Origin: Faecalicatena absiana
GTDB lineage: Bacteria; Bacillota; Bacilli; Lactobacillales; Lactobacillaceae
DNA: 64,000 nucleotides
Direction: 5' to 3'
NCBI GenBank assembly: GCA_017309015.1
Contig: JAEDAG010000003.1
Span: 160,543 to 224,542, forward strand
Shown: piece by piece, positions 1-8,222 of the stretch
Layout of the letters: each line of letters starts with the position of its first letter
Position numbering within the stretch: position 1 is the first letter of the stretch
Position numbers and translations under genes: made by a program
Notes under the pieces: model-generated
The model's input: only the letters and a program-made list of their open reading frames with translations
Told to the model about the DNA's origin: nothing
The model's database searches: none

Positions 1-526
1 CCTGCATCCCGACGACGTATGCAAAAATTGTCGAGACATACAAGTAGGACAGCAGAAACAAGCAGTTTGTCTGATAGCGGACGTCGCTGATATATTTGCG
101 GATTTTTGGCAAAAGCGGCCAAGCGAGCATAAAGCCAGCCAGCAGGAGGCCAAGATCAATCCACAAGCTGTCCGTAAGAGTTTCCGCGAAAGACCAGCAG
201 CTGATGATGTTTACTATAATGTCTTCTAGCAAACCAAGGATACCGACAATCAAGGCCGCGCTTACTGCCTGCTTGACCTTTTTGCCTTTGATCTGGGTTA
301 AAACCAAGAGGGTCAGCTCAAAAATTTCGAAAGGAAGGTCAATGAAATAGGACGGAACCGATTCAACTGTGATCCCGTCGATCACGCCAATGAGCCAGAT
401 ACCAAAAAGCATGGCCCAAGCCCGGCGGCTAGCGGGCCGCTGGTCGAGCAGCCGCAAAAAGCAGGCAATATCAATCATAGGCGCCAGCATCATGGTGCCG
501 GCATCAAGCAGATACAATAAAGTCAT
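1..526 (-). CDS. Membrane sensor region of a probable AgrC-like histidine kinase (partial)
   Basis: This open frame starts at an ATG (524-526) preceded by AGGATGG and stays open to the left window edge, giving about 175 residues. The visible part is almost entirely hydrophobic and shows roughly five to six membrane segments separated by short loops, including a QIKGKK loop. It has no catalytic domain inside the window. This layout matches the N-terminal sensor half of peptide-sensing GHKL kinases (AgrC/ComD type), but any polytopic membrane protein remains possible because the diagnostic C-terminal half is outside. It lies about 110 bp downstream of the lanthipeptide synthetase in the same orientation, which is why a role in sensing the modified peptide is plausible. 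Membrane protein: fairly sure. Kinase identity: inference. Confidence 0.6.
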   Translation of the reverse strand, partial: MTLLYLLDAGTMMLAPMIDIACFLRLLDQRPASRRAWAMLFGIWLIGVIDGITVESVPSYFIDLPFEIFELTLLVLTQIKGKKVKQAVSAALIVGILGLLEDIIVNIISCWSFAETLTDSLWIDLGLLLAGFMLAWPLLPKIRKYISDVRYQTNCLFLLSYLYVSTIFAYVVGMQ

Positions 527-575
527 CTATCCATCCTATCTTCGCTTCGTCCGTTTACAGTTTCCATAATACAGC

Positions 576-602
576 AAAAAGCGCAACTGAATTGCGCCTT
601 TA
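576..602 (-). terminator. Rho-independent terminator after the lanthipeptide synthetase
   Basis: On the minus strand GCGCAA, a five-base loop and TTGCGC are followed by TTTTT, 30-60 bp past the synthetase stop codon. The U-tract is short, so some read-through into the downstream sensor gene is possible. Confidence 0.6.
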
Positions 603-634
603 TGCCTAAACATTAACCAAAAATCGTCTTGATC

Positions 635-3127
635 CTAATCCGCAAACAAGAATTTTTCATTCCCAATGACTGGCAGCCACTTGCCCCAATTGTGGTCTCT
701 GGCCCCCAGCAAGATAGCCAAAACTCCAACCGCACCGGTGGCCAGGTCCAGGGAATTTTTCAAGCCATAGACCCCAGGAAGCAAAATCCTGTCTTCATCA
801 AAGACCAGGTAGTTGGCCAAGTACTGCAGTTTTTCGTCCAAAAAGCCCTCATAGCCCAGACTTTCTGCCGCGATGTCCCCCAGCATAAGACCCGCGAAGC
901 CGTCAAACAAGCCATTCATGTAGGCTAATTTAACCCGGTTAGTCGCGATCAAGTCCTTGATCATCCTGCTGCCGCCTTTGACCTTGACCCCGTCTTTCGC
1001 GAATTCCAGCAAAACCAGGAGCAAGCCGCAGGAGCCAGAATTAAGGTAGGGCAGGTAGCTTTCCTCGCCATTGACCACGCCTTTTAAAAAAGTTCCGCCT
1101 TTTATCTGGCTGACTTCCTGCTCTAAAAAGGCGGCCAGCTTTTTTCCAGCGGCTCTTACTAAATCAGTTTCGTTTAAGTACTTGCCAGTTTTTTCGAGGT
1201 AAAGGAGCATCCCTAATTTTCCAGTAAGCAGACCCGCTTCCTCCCAAGCGTCATAGCCAGCCAGTATCTGTTGGGCAACTTTTACCAGCTCCTGCTTTCT
1301 CGCCTCATCTGGTTCAAGCAGCTGCAGGGACAATTTGGCCAGACCTATCCCCGCCAAGCCGCTCTCTAGCGACAAGTCAGTCATCTGGTCAACTTCAATT
1401 CCATCGATCAACTTCTTGCCTAGTTCCTGGTCAACTTCTGAATACAGGACTGCCCCCATCCCGGCCGCGCCGGTAAAGAGGCCTGGCTCCATTTCACTTG
1501 CCTGGCAAATTGCCTTTTGATTGTCCAGGCACCACTTTTTAAAAAGCTCCCGGTCTTCCGGCAAAGCGGACAAGACCAGGCCCAGGCCCAGCGCTCCATT
1601 TTCAATATTCAGCATCCCTGCCGGCTCAATAAACTGAGCAATATCGCCCTTGATCAAACGCTGACTGGTCCAGTCGATATTCGCGTCGATCCCGCTCGCG
1701 ATACCCGCAATCAGCTGGTCCAGGGACTTCTGCCCTGCCGCTGCCGGCAAGTCTGGCAAAGTCAAGTCAGCTTTTTCAAAACACTCTCTTTTGAATTTCC
1801 GCAAAAAATCTCCCGCTGCCTGGTCCAGATTTTCTAGCCTGACCGCTTCGCTTGCTTCCGGCTTTTTGGCCAAATGACTGACGTCGATGACCGGCAAAAG
1901 GGTGTATTCAATCATTTTGTACAAGGACAGCCAATCCTGCTGGCCCAGGGTCTTGGCCCGCTGGTCGCTGAAACCTGGCGTGGACAAGCCTGGTTCATAA
2001 GTCTGGTCAAGTGGCCCCGCCTGTTCAAAATCGACCAGGACCGGGCCTTTTTTGCTTAAGAGAACATTGCCCGGCTGCAGGTCGCCAATGGCTATCCCCC
2101 GCCGGTGGATGTCTTCGACCGCCGCAAGCAGCTGCTTGGCCAGCTTTTTTACCATTTTCAGATAGCGGCCATGATCTTGCCGGAAAGGATACTTTTCCTT
2201 GATCAGCTGGTCCAAGTTTTCTGCTGGCAGATAGTCCTCGACCAGATAATAATGAATCCAGACCTGGAAAGAATCCCGCAGCTTCACAACATAGGGTGAG
2301 TCTTGCAGCTGCCTTAAGAGCTCTGCTTCATGCTTGATCCGGCTGAAGCCATCCTGCAGGTTCGCGTCAATCCCGGCCCCCTGCCGGCCTTCCTTAATCA
2401 AGTACTTCTGCCCAGCTTTTCGCCCCAGGTAGATCCCGCCGGCATTGCTAAAAAGCAAGGCTGACGAAATATGGTACTGACTCAAGCGAGAAAAATCGCC
2501 GCGGCCTGCCTCTTTTTCAGCAGGAAAAGGATCTGACACGAAATCTGGCTGCAAGTAATAAGGCAAACGTTGGTCGATGACCAGACGACCTTGCTCGTCC
2601 CTTATGCAATAGTTGCCCGCCTCATCGCGGAGCTCCTTAAAGGCTCCATAGCGGTAATAAACATTGCTTGTTTTATACCGCTTGTCAGACAGGATATAGG
2701 GTCCTAATTCATACTCACTAGTTAAAGCCGACAGGTCAGCCGCGGCCTGCTTGAACTGTTCCGTATCCTTTGGATAAGCCGTGATAAACTTGCCCGACTC
2801 AGTCCGGTCAGCGTTTTTGGAGTTTTTGACGATCCATTCGCCCCGGCTGACCGTGAACTTGAAGCTGATTTTTTGCTTAAAAAGATAGTCAGTTGCTGCC
2901 CTTAAAAGCGCTTCTTCGTCCTTGTATCCGGCTGATAAGTGGATCTTCCAGCCCTGCGCCGGCAGCTTGCCTGGCGCCAACAAGTAGGTCCAGTGACGGT
3001 CACTCCAGGTCTGCCAGCCTGCTGGCGGCTTCACCTGGTAAGGCTGCATTTTAGGCGCCGCGTCTTCAAAAAAGCCGCTCTTTTCAGCCAATAGAAAAGG
3101 AACATAGTCCTCGATCGCGTACTTCAT
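635..3127 (-). CDS. Class III lanthipeptide synthetase (LanKC)
   Basis: This 830-residue protein has the three-part build of class III lanthionine synthetases. An N-terminal region (about 1-220) corresponds to the phospho-Ser/Thr lyase part. A Ser/Thr-kinase-like domain follows (about 225-500), with YLIKEGR as the candidate ATP lysine, a catalytic-loop motif GDLQPGNVLL and VDFEQA where kinases have DFG. The C-terminal LanC-like cyclase (about 510-830) carries GAAGMGAVLY, SGLAGIGLA, TGKLGMLLYL and SGSCGLLLVL. The WCYG and CHG zinc motifs of LanC and LanL are not seen, which points to class III rather than IV. Such enzymes phosphorylate Ser/Thr in a precursor core, eliminate phosphate and cyclise the product with Cys. 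The start ATG overlaps the stop of the 49-codon precursor gene (ATGA), implying translational coupling. Class assignment is strong; the product is unknown. Confidence 0.9.
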   Translation of the reverse strand: MKYAIEDYVPFLLAEKSGFFEDAAPKMQPYQVKPPAGWQTWSDRHWTYLLAPGKLPAQGWKIHLSAGYKDEEALLRAATDYLFKQKISFKFTVSRGEWIVKNSKNADRTESGKFITAYPKDTEQFKQAAADLSALTSEYELGPYILSDKRYKTSNVYYRYGAFKELRDEAGNYCIRDEQGRLVIDQRLPYYLQPDFVSDPFPAEKEAGRGDFSRLSQYHISSALLFSNAGGIYLGRKAGQKYLIKEGRQGAGIDANLQDGFSRIKHEAELLRQLQDSPYVVKLRDSFQVWIHYYLVEDYLPAENLDQLIKEKYPFRQDHGRYLKMVKKLAKQLLAAVEDIHRRGIAIGDLQPGNVLLSKKGPVLVDFEQAGPLDQTYEPGLSTPGFSDQRAKTLGQQDWLSLYKMIEYTLLPVIDVSHLAKKPEASEAVRLENLDQAAGDFLRKFKRECFEKADLTLPDLPAAAGQKSLDQLIAGIASGIDANIDWTSQRLIKGDIAQFIEPAGMLNIENGALGLGLVLSALPEDRELFKKWCLDNQKAICQASEMEPGLFTGAAGMGAVLYSEVDQELGKKLIDGIEVDQMTDLSLESGLAGIGLAKLSLQLLEPDEARKQELVKVAQQILAGYDAWEEAGLLTGKLGMLLYLEKTGKYLNETDLVRAAGKKLAAFLEQEVSQIKGGTFLKGVVNGEESYLPYLNSGSCGLLLVLLEFAKDGVKVKGGSRMIKDLIATNRVKLAYMNGLFDGFAGLMLGDIAAESLGYEGFLDEKLQYLANYLVFDEDRILLPGVYGLKNSLDLATGAVGVLAILLGARDHNWGKWLPVIGNEKFLFAD

Positions 3128-3273
3128 TTTAACTTGAACACGTTGTCAAAAAAGCCGTAAAAGCTGCCATAAATGGTGTGAAAGCAAATCAAGCTGCGGC
3201 GGACGTCGCCGTTTTTATCCTTCTTAGCCTTCTTCAGCTGCAAATTCAAAATTTCATCAATCAGGTCTTCCAT
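3124..3273 (-). CDS. Class III lanthipeptide precursor peptide, 49 residues
   Basis: A strong ribosome site AAAGGAGG (3281-3288) precedes ATG at 3271-3273, and the frame ends TGA at 3124-3126, overlapping the synthetase start by four bases. The leader begins MEDLIDEILNLQ and contains the ILxLQ-type helix motif that class III synthetases recognise. A basic linker (KKAKKDKNGDVRR) follows, and then a hydrophobic core starting SLICFHTIYGSFYGFF. The core has Ser27, Cys30, Thr33 and Ser37, so a small Ser27-Cys30 ring is possible. The labionin pattern SxxSxxxC is not present. The gene is too short for ordinary gene callers. Identity rests on leader motif, size, coupling and position; the modified structure and the function (signal or antimicrobial) are not evident from sequence. 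Confidence 0.82.
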   Translation of the reverse strand: MEDLIDEILNLQLKKAKKDKNGDVRRSLICFHTIYGSFYGFFDNVFKLK

Positions 3274-3363
3274 TTTTCTGCCTCCTTTTGTCTACTAGTT
3301 TAGTGCCTTCCCTCTTGCTTTTTTTAAAGAAGTCATTATCGGACAAAAAAGGCTCATAAGCGC

Positions 3364-3395
3364 AAAAAAATGCCCCCACTTGCTGGGAGCATTTT
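3364..3395 (-). terminator. Rho-independent terminator after the LCP gene
   Basis: On the minus strand GCTCCCA and TGGGGGC form the stem around a short loop and are followed by ATTTTTTT, immediately after the LCP stop codon. It insulates the lanthipeptide operon from upstream transcription. Confidence 0.85.
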
Positions 3396-3397
3396 AA

Positions 3398-4543
3398 TTA
3401 CCAAGAATCGCTGCTTCTTGGCGTATTGGAGTTTGCTTCATAAATCGTGTAGTCAGTAAAAGTCGCGCTCTTGGAGAAGTCGATGCCGTTATAGGACTCA
3501 TTCAGGCTGTTTTGCCGGGTTTCCTGGTTGGCCAGGGTCTGAGTCGCCAGGCCCAGATTCTTTCTGAGCTTGTCGGACCACTTCTGCAATTCCGCGGTTG
3601 AGGCAATCTGAAAGCTGGTCCCCGAGATCATCGCGTCGTGCCCTTGAATGTAGCCGCTGGAAATGCTGCTGGCCGCGCCGCGGTAGTTCAAGGCCAGACT
3701 GGTCATGTCGCCAAAAGTCAGGTCCGTCTTCACGTATTTGGCAAAAATTTTCAGCAGCTTCTGGTAGTTGGCCAGGCCGTTGACGCTCAAGGCCTTCTTT
3801 AACACGGCCTGAATGATCTGCCTTTGCCGCATCTGCCGGCCATAGTCGCCCCGCGGATCGTCGTAGCGCATCCGGGCATAAGCCACGGCATGGCGGCCGT
3901 TAAGGTGCTGCTTGCCCTTGCGGAAATCGCACCAGTCATAGCTGAAGCTGAACGGAACCTGCACGTCGACCCCACCCAAAGCGTCAACCAGGCTCTTCAA
4001 AGCCTTCATGTTGACCTCCAGATAGTAGTCGACTGGCACGTTCAACAAGGCAGAGACCGTCTTCACGGACCCGTGGCTGCCCCCGAACTGGTAAGCCGAG
4101 TTGACCTTAAACATGAAGTAGCTCTTCGCGCTCGTCTCCCCCAGGATCTCCGTCAAAGTGTCCCGCGGAATCGAGGTCATCGTGGCCTTCTTGGTCTGCG
4201 GGTTGGCGGTCACCAGAATGATGGTGTCCGAATTGCCTTGGTCATGGCGTCCCTCAATCCCCTGGTCCACCCCTAAAACCAAGATGGAAATCGGCTTCCG
4301 GGCCGCGATCTTGGCGCTGGTCGCGGTGTTCGTGTTCCCCTGGCTCATCTGCGACACGGTCGCGTGCAGGGTAAAGTAGGCATGTGCTCCCCAAGTAGCC
4401 GCGACCAGGACCAGGAAGGTCAAGACCAGCCCAAATACCGCCCCCTTGCGGCGTGGCTTGTCAATCAGGTCTGCCTTGACCAGAGTCACGTTGCGGAAAA
4501 GCTTGTCTGTCGTCTTGTGGCGCTGCCGGTTTCCATTATCCAT
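3398..4543 (-). CDS. LytR-CpsA-Psr (LCP) family wall-polymer ligase
   Basis: This protein of about 381 residues has a basic cytoplasmic N-terminus (RRK), one membrane segment (about 35-55) and an extracellular LCP domain. Family signatures are visible: ISILVLGVDQG near the start of the domain, SDTIILVTANP, SIPRDT, and the VDYYLEVNM-LVDALGGVDV stretch followed by LNGRHAVAYARMRYDDPRGDYGR, which holds the conserved arginines that bind polyprenyl pyrophosphate. LCP enzymes transfer wall teichoic acid or polysaccharide chains from lipid carriers to peptidoglycan outside the membrane. I favour the ATG at 4541-4543 with GGAAGG upstream; a TTG one codon earlier is also in frame. Ser/Asn-rich C-terminal tail. 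It is monocistronic. The exact polymer is not deducible. Confidence 0.9.
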   Translation of the reverse strand: MDNGNRQRHKTTDKLFRNVTLVKADLIDKPRRKGAVFGLVLTFLVLVAATWGAHAYFTLHATVSQMSQGNTNTATSAKIAARKPISILVLGVDQGIEGRHDQGNSDTIILVTANPQTKKATMTSIPRDTLTEILGETSAKSYFMFKVNSAYQFGGSHGSVKTVSALLNVPVDYYLEVNMKALKSLVDALGGVDVQVPFSFSYDWCDFRKGKQHLNGRHAVAYARMRYDDPRGDYGRQMRQRQIIQAVLKKALSVNGLANYQKLLKIFAKYVKTDLTFGDMTSLALNYRGAASSISSGYIQGHDAMISGTSFQIASTAELQKWSDKLRKNLGLATQTLANQETRQNSLNESYNGIDFSKSATFTDYTIYEANSNTPRSSDSW

Positions 4544-4724
4544 CAATCGCCGTTTCCTTCCTAAATCCTAATCAATCAAAAAATATTTTCTCACTTATTT
4601 CCCGTAAGATAAACTAAAAGCAGGCAATGTTTATAGTATCTTATTTTTTAGGCAGGAACACGCGAATGTAGTAGAATACAAGCATATTGAGGAAAAAACT
4701 GCAATTAGAAAAGAGGAATCATTT

Positions 4725-6530
4725 ATGGAAATTCCAACCCGCGACCAAGTCCCAGTTCAAGACACCTGGGACCTGACCCGCATCTATCCAGACGACGCGG
4801 CCTGGGAAGCCGACGGCAGCGCCTTGGCCAAAGACATCGCCGCTATCGCCCACGTCGCTGACGGTCTGACGGATAACGGCACCGCCCTGTACGAGGGCTT
4901 GAGCAAAATTTTTGCCCTGGACCGCCGCTTGTCCAAATACTATTCTTACGCCACTTTAGCTTCTGACGTCGACACCAGCAACCAGCACTACTTGGGCTAT
5001 GCCGCCAAGGCCCAAACCCTGGCCAGCGACTACCAGGCCCAGATCTCCTTCTTGGAATCAGCCATCCTGGCCTTGTCCGGGGAAGAGCTGGCTGAATGCT
5101 ACCGGCAAGAGCCGCGCCTGGAAGACTACCGCCACTTTTTGGACAAAATCCGGACCCAAAGCGCCCACGTCCTGTCCGCCAAGGAAGAAGCCGTCTTCTC
5201 CCAAGCCAGCGACGCCTTGGCCTCTTCCACCAATACCTTCAACGTCCTGTCCAATTCCGACCTGGAATTCCCTTACGTTGAAGACGAAGACGGCCAGGCC
5301 ATCCAGCTGACTGACGGCAGCTACAGCATCTTGATCCAGTCCCAGAAGCGGGAAGTCAGAGAGGATGCCTTCGGAGCCCTCTACTCCAGCTACGCCCAGT
5401 TTGAGAATACTTTTGCCTCAACCTTGGCCGGCGTGGTCAAGGCCCACAACTTCAACGCCCAGGTCCACCGCTACCCGGACGCCAGAAGCGCGGCCTTAGC
5501 CGCCAACAACGTTCCCGTCGAGGTCTACGACCAGCTGGTGGCCAGCGTCCATGACCACCTGGACCTGCTCCACCGCTACGTGGCCTTGCGCAAGGAAATC
5601 CTGGGCCTGGATGACCTGCAGATGTGGGACATGTACGTGCCGATCACCGGCAAGCCATCCCAGACTTACAGCTTCGCTTCTGCCAAAAAGATCGCCAAAA
5701 CTGCCCTGGCGCCGATGGGCCAGGACTACTTAAAGCACGTGGACTACCTGTTCGACAACCGCTGCATCGACTTCGTCGAAAACCGCCACAAGCAAAGCGG
5801 GGCCTACTCCGGCGGGGCCTACGACACTGACGCCTACGAGCTGATCAACTGGCAGGACGACCTGGACTCCCTCTACACCCTGGTCCACGAGACGGGCCAC
5901 TCCGTCCACAGCATGTACACCCGGGAGACCCAGCCTTACGTTTACGGGGACTACCCGATCTTTTTGGCCGAAATTGCTTCAACGACCAACGAAAACCTGC
6001 TCACCAACTACCTGCTGGACCACACGGAGGACCCAAAGGAAAGAGCCGCCCTGCTCAACTACTACCTGGACTCCTTCAAGGGGACCGTCTACCGGCAAAC
6101 CCAGTTCGCGGAATTCGAGCAGTTCATCCATGAAAGCGACCAAAACGGACAGCCGCTGACGGCCGACTTTTTGAACGGCAACTACGGGGACTTGAACCAA
6201 GCCTACTACGGGGAGGCCATGACCCCGGGCAGCGACATCGACAAGGAATGGGCCCGGATTCCCCACTTCTACTACGACTTCTACGTCTACCAGTACGCTA
6301 CCGGCTTCGCGGCCGCGACTGCTTTGGCCAACAAGGTGTCCTATGGGAGCGACCAGGATCGGTCCAACTACCTGGGCTTCCTGAAGTCCGGCTCCTCCGC
6401 CTTCCCGCTGGAAACGATGCAAAAGGCCGGCGTGGACATGACTAAGGCCGACTATCTGGAAGACGCCTTCACGACTTTCGCACGGCGCCTGGACGAATTC
6501 ACCGACCTGATCAAGGGCCTGCACAAGTAA
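4725..6530 (+). CDS. pepF: Oligoendopeptidase F (M3 metallopeptidase)
   Basis: The 601-residue product begins MEIPTRDQVPVQDTWDLTRIYP, the usual PepF opening (xWDLxxIY), and has the M3 zinc site LVHETGHSVHS at about residues 385-395, where HETGH is the HExxH motif. The third zinc ligand lies in the following EIASTTNENLL segment. It is a cytoplasmic zinc peptidase that cleaves oligopeptides of roughly 7-17 residues, downstream of oligopeptide uptake. Length is standard for the family. An AGAGGA ribosome site precedes the ATG, and a strong hairpin terminator follows, so it is probably a single-gene unit. Confidence 0.95.
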   Translation: MEIPTRDQVPVQDTWDLTRIYPDDAAWEADGSALAKDIAAIAHVADGLTDNGTALYEGLSKIFALDRRLSKYYSYATLASDVDTSNQHYLGYAAKAQTLASDYQAQISFLESAILALSGEELAECYRQEPRLEDYRHFLDKIRTQSAHVLSAKEEAVFSQASDALASSTNTFNVLSNSDLEFPYVEDEDGQAIQLTDGSYSILIQSQKREVREDAFGALYSSYAQFENTFASTLAGVVKAHNFNAQVHRYPDARSAALAANNVPVEVYDQLVASVHDHLDLLHRYVALRKEILGLDDLQMWDMYVPITGKPSQTYSFASAKKIAKTALAPMGQDYLKHVDYLFDNRCIDFVENRHKQSGAYSGGAYDTDAYELINWQDDLDSLYTLVHETGHSVHSMYTRETQPYVYGDYPIFLAEIASTTNENLLTNYLLDHTEDPKERAALLNYYLDSFKGTVYRQTQFAEFEQFIHESDQNGQPLTADFLNGNYGDLNQAYYGEAMTPGSDIDKEWARIPHFYYDFYVYQYATGFAAATALANKVSYGSDQDRSNYLGFLKSGSSAFPLETMQKAGVDMTKADYLEDAFTTFARRLDEFTDLIKGLHK

Positions 6531-6556
6531 GCCTGGCTTAAAAACTTAAAGACCAA

Positions 6557-6594
6557 AAAAGCTGCTCTCCAATTGCACGCGGAGAGCAGCTTTT
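6557..6594 (+). terminator. Terminator after pepF, possibly bidirectional
   Basis: A perfect stem GCTGCTCTCC / GGAGAGCAGC with a 10-base loop is flanked by A6 on the left and T4 on the right. Confidence 0.85.
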
Positions 6595-6651
6595 GTTATG
6601 CGATTTATTAATTTTGATGCTTATGCTTATTTACTATAACTGAAATTTAAT

Positions 6652-7850
6652 GGTAAATTGCAAGAATAATTTGAACACCCACTAAATTTGGTAGATTTTA
6701 TCCATTTCAGAATCGAATAATTCCTCTGGCGTGGAGTAATTCAAGATCTTTCGAGGTAGTGAATTACACCACATCTGAATACCAAAGATGTCGTCAATAC
6801 TGTATTTGTCGATCCTCTCACCCTTTGGGATGAAGCGTCTGATAATGCCGTTGTGGCGCTCAACGCTTCCCTTGTCGCAAGAGGTGTAAGGGTGGGCATA
6901 ATAAACAAGAGTTTTAGAAACTGCCTCTAAGTCGCTTAACTTCGCAAACTCTGACCCATTGTCAGTTGTGATAGACTTAAAGATTTGGTCCCATTTAGCG
7001 CCATATTCTTTACGGAGCTCCTTAAAGGCAGCCATAACGCTATCGGCGGTCTTGTCAGGGATCTTGATTACCAAGAACATCCGAGTCTTTCTCTCACAAA
7101 GAGTCAGAAGGACCTCGTCATCCTTGGCTTTCTTCCCAAGAACCAGGTCGCATTCCCAGTGGCCGAACTCTTCACGCAGTTCAATCTTCGGGTCTCGTTC
7201 ATCGATACTACAGCCTAGTTTACGCAGATTTTGGCGTACTCTGTGCTGCTTAGTACTCCGAGTAGTCTTCATGGGCAAATCGAGATTGATGATACCCAGA
7301 AGCCTTTGATCAACGTACTTGTACAGCGTTTTGGTAGAGACGACCTCATCCTTGGAGAAGCCATCTACTACTAATGCACGCCCGACACAAGCGTCTAAAG
7401 ACCAGTCATTTTGGTGGAAATGCTTGACCACATACTCCATGAAGCGGCGGTGCTTAAAGAACTCAATCTTGCGCCCGCAGTGCTTGCGATTATTGTCATA
7501 AGCATCCTGTCCAACCTCGGCGATATAACGCTTTCTGTGGCTATTAGGAGTGATTTTAGAGCCTCGTTTCAGCTCATAACCAATAGAGCTGGGAGAGCAG
7601 TTTAACCTTCTGGCAATAGCTCTGTTGGAGTATTTTTGATTGTGGTACGCCTCGATCAGACAACGATCCTTGATAGTAAAATGTCTGCCCTTTTGTCGAG
7701 AATCTGTGTTAGAATTTGAATGATCCATTTTGACCTCTTTCTTAGAATCGTGTTTGTGGTAATTCATATTCTACCAGAGGTTGAAATGGATTTTTTATAT
7801 TCTAATACTACTGATTTTCAGTGGTGTTCAAATTGATTATACAATCGACC
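6652..7850 (-). mobile_element. IS30-family insertion sequence, about 1.2 kb
   Basis: The element carries one transposase gene and has related 28-bp ends: the left end (6652-6679) and the reverse complement of the right end (7823-7850) agree at about 21 of 28 positions, with AATTTGAACACC identical at the inner side. It is immediately flanked on both sides by the 13-bp direct repeat ACTGAAATTTAAT (6639-6651 and 7851-7863), the candidate target duplication. It sits between two convergent genes, so no gene is disrupted. Confidence 0.8.
6682..7767 (-). CDS. IS30-family transposase
   Basis: The product has up to 361 residues. It shows an N-terminal helix-turn-helix region (RCLIEAYHNQKYSNRAIAR, then SPSSIGYELKRG) typical of IS30 and a DDE catalytic core with GHWECDLVLG (first Asp), TTDNGSEF (second Asp) and KGSVERHNG (Glu), then the family's RFIPKG motif. 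No frameshift is present, so it looks functional. An internal ATG at 7726-7728 (MDHSNSN) has a better ribosome site (AAGAGG) and may be the true start, giving 348 residues. Confidence 0.92.
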   Translation of the reverse strand: MNYHKHDSKKEVKMDHSNSNTDSRQKGRHFTIKDRCLIEAYHNQKYSNRAIARRLNCSPSSIGYELKRGSKITPNSHRKRYIAEVGQDAYDNNRKHCGRKIEFFKHRRFMEYVVKHFHQNDWSLDACVGRALVVDGFSKDEVVSTKTLYKYVDQRLLGIINLDLPMKTTRSTKQHRVRQNLRKLGCSIDERDPKIELREEFGHWECDLVLGKKAKDDEVLLTLCERKTRMFLVIKIPDKTADSVMAAFKELRKEYGAKWDQIFKSITTDNGSEFAKLSDLEAVSKTLVYYAHPYTSCDKGSVERHNGIIRRFIPKGERIDKYSIDDIFGIQMWCNSLPRKILNYSTPEELFDSEMDKIYQI

Positions 7851-7863
7851 ACTGAAATTTAAT

Positions 7864-8035
7864 CCCTTAATGAAGTTAACTCACATTCAGATAACTCCTT
7901 CTATAAGTATTTTTCACAAGGATTATTGTACATGAAAGCGTTTAAAATTCATGTGAATATTGGCTTAAAACGTTGATATATCAGCGCCCATACTTGAATT
8001 TATTTCACAATATTTTTGTTTGCTAAAAGAAGGAT
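7864..8035. other. AT-rich intergenic stretch with an orphan cre-like box
   Basis: There is no open frame of note between the IS30 element and the next gene. The stretch contains TGAAAGCGTTTAAA (7933-7946), one base off the CcpA cre consensus and lying between CATG half-sites, but no gene starts nearby on either strand. It may be the promoter remnant of a lost gene. Confidence 0.3.
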
Positions 8036-8039
8036 CCCA

Positions 8040-8064
8040 AAAAGCCCCGCTATTGCGGGGCTCT
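8040..8064 (-). terminator. Terminator after the TcaA-like gene
   Basis: On the minus strand AGCCCCGC, a short loop and GCGGGGCT are followed by TTTTT. It lies about 120 bp past the stop codon of the gene ending at 8185. Confidence 0.8.
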
Positions 8065-8144
8065 ATATATTTTTTCACAAAGTAGTTTGCTAATAAGGTT
8101 GCCTCTATTGATCGGCAAAAAAGATTTAAAAAATTTTGATATTT

Positions 8145-8222
8145 GGCGTTAGGCGTACCTAATTTTTCTTGGCGTTAGGCGTACCTAATTTTTCTTGGCG
8201 TTAGGCGTACCTAATTTTTCCA
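8145..8222. repeat. Three tandem 26-bp repeats spanning a gene's 3' end
   Basis: The unit starts GGCGTTAGGCGTACC and ends AATTTTTCTT. Copies lie at 8145-8170, 8171-8196 and 8197-8222, the last differing at its final two bases. On the minus strand the innermost copy encodes the C-terminal KLGTPNAKKN and the middle copy supplies the stop codon. 26 is not a multiple of three, so extra copies lie beyond the stop and do not lengthen the protein. Confidence 0.95.

Noticed and set aside
5979..6524. 181-residue frame opposite pepF, and similar long frames opposite other genes
   Set aside because: Shadow frames caused by high third-position GC in the real genes; no ribosome sites or homology-like patterns.
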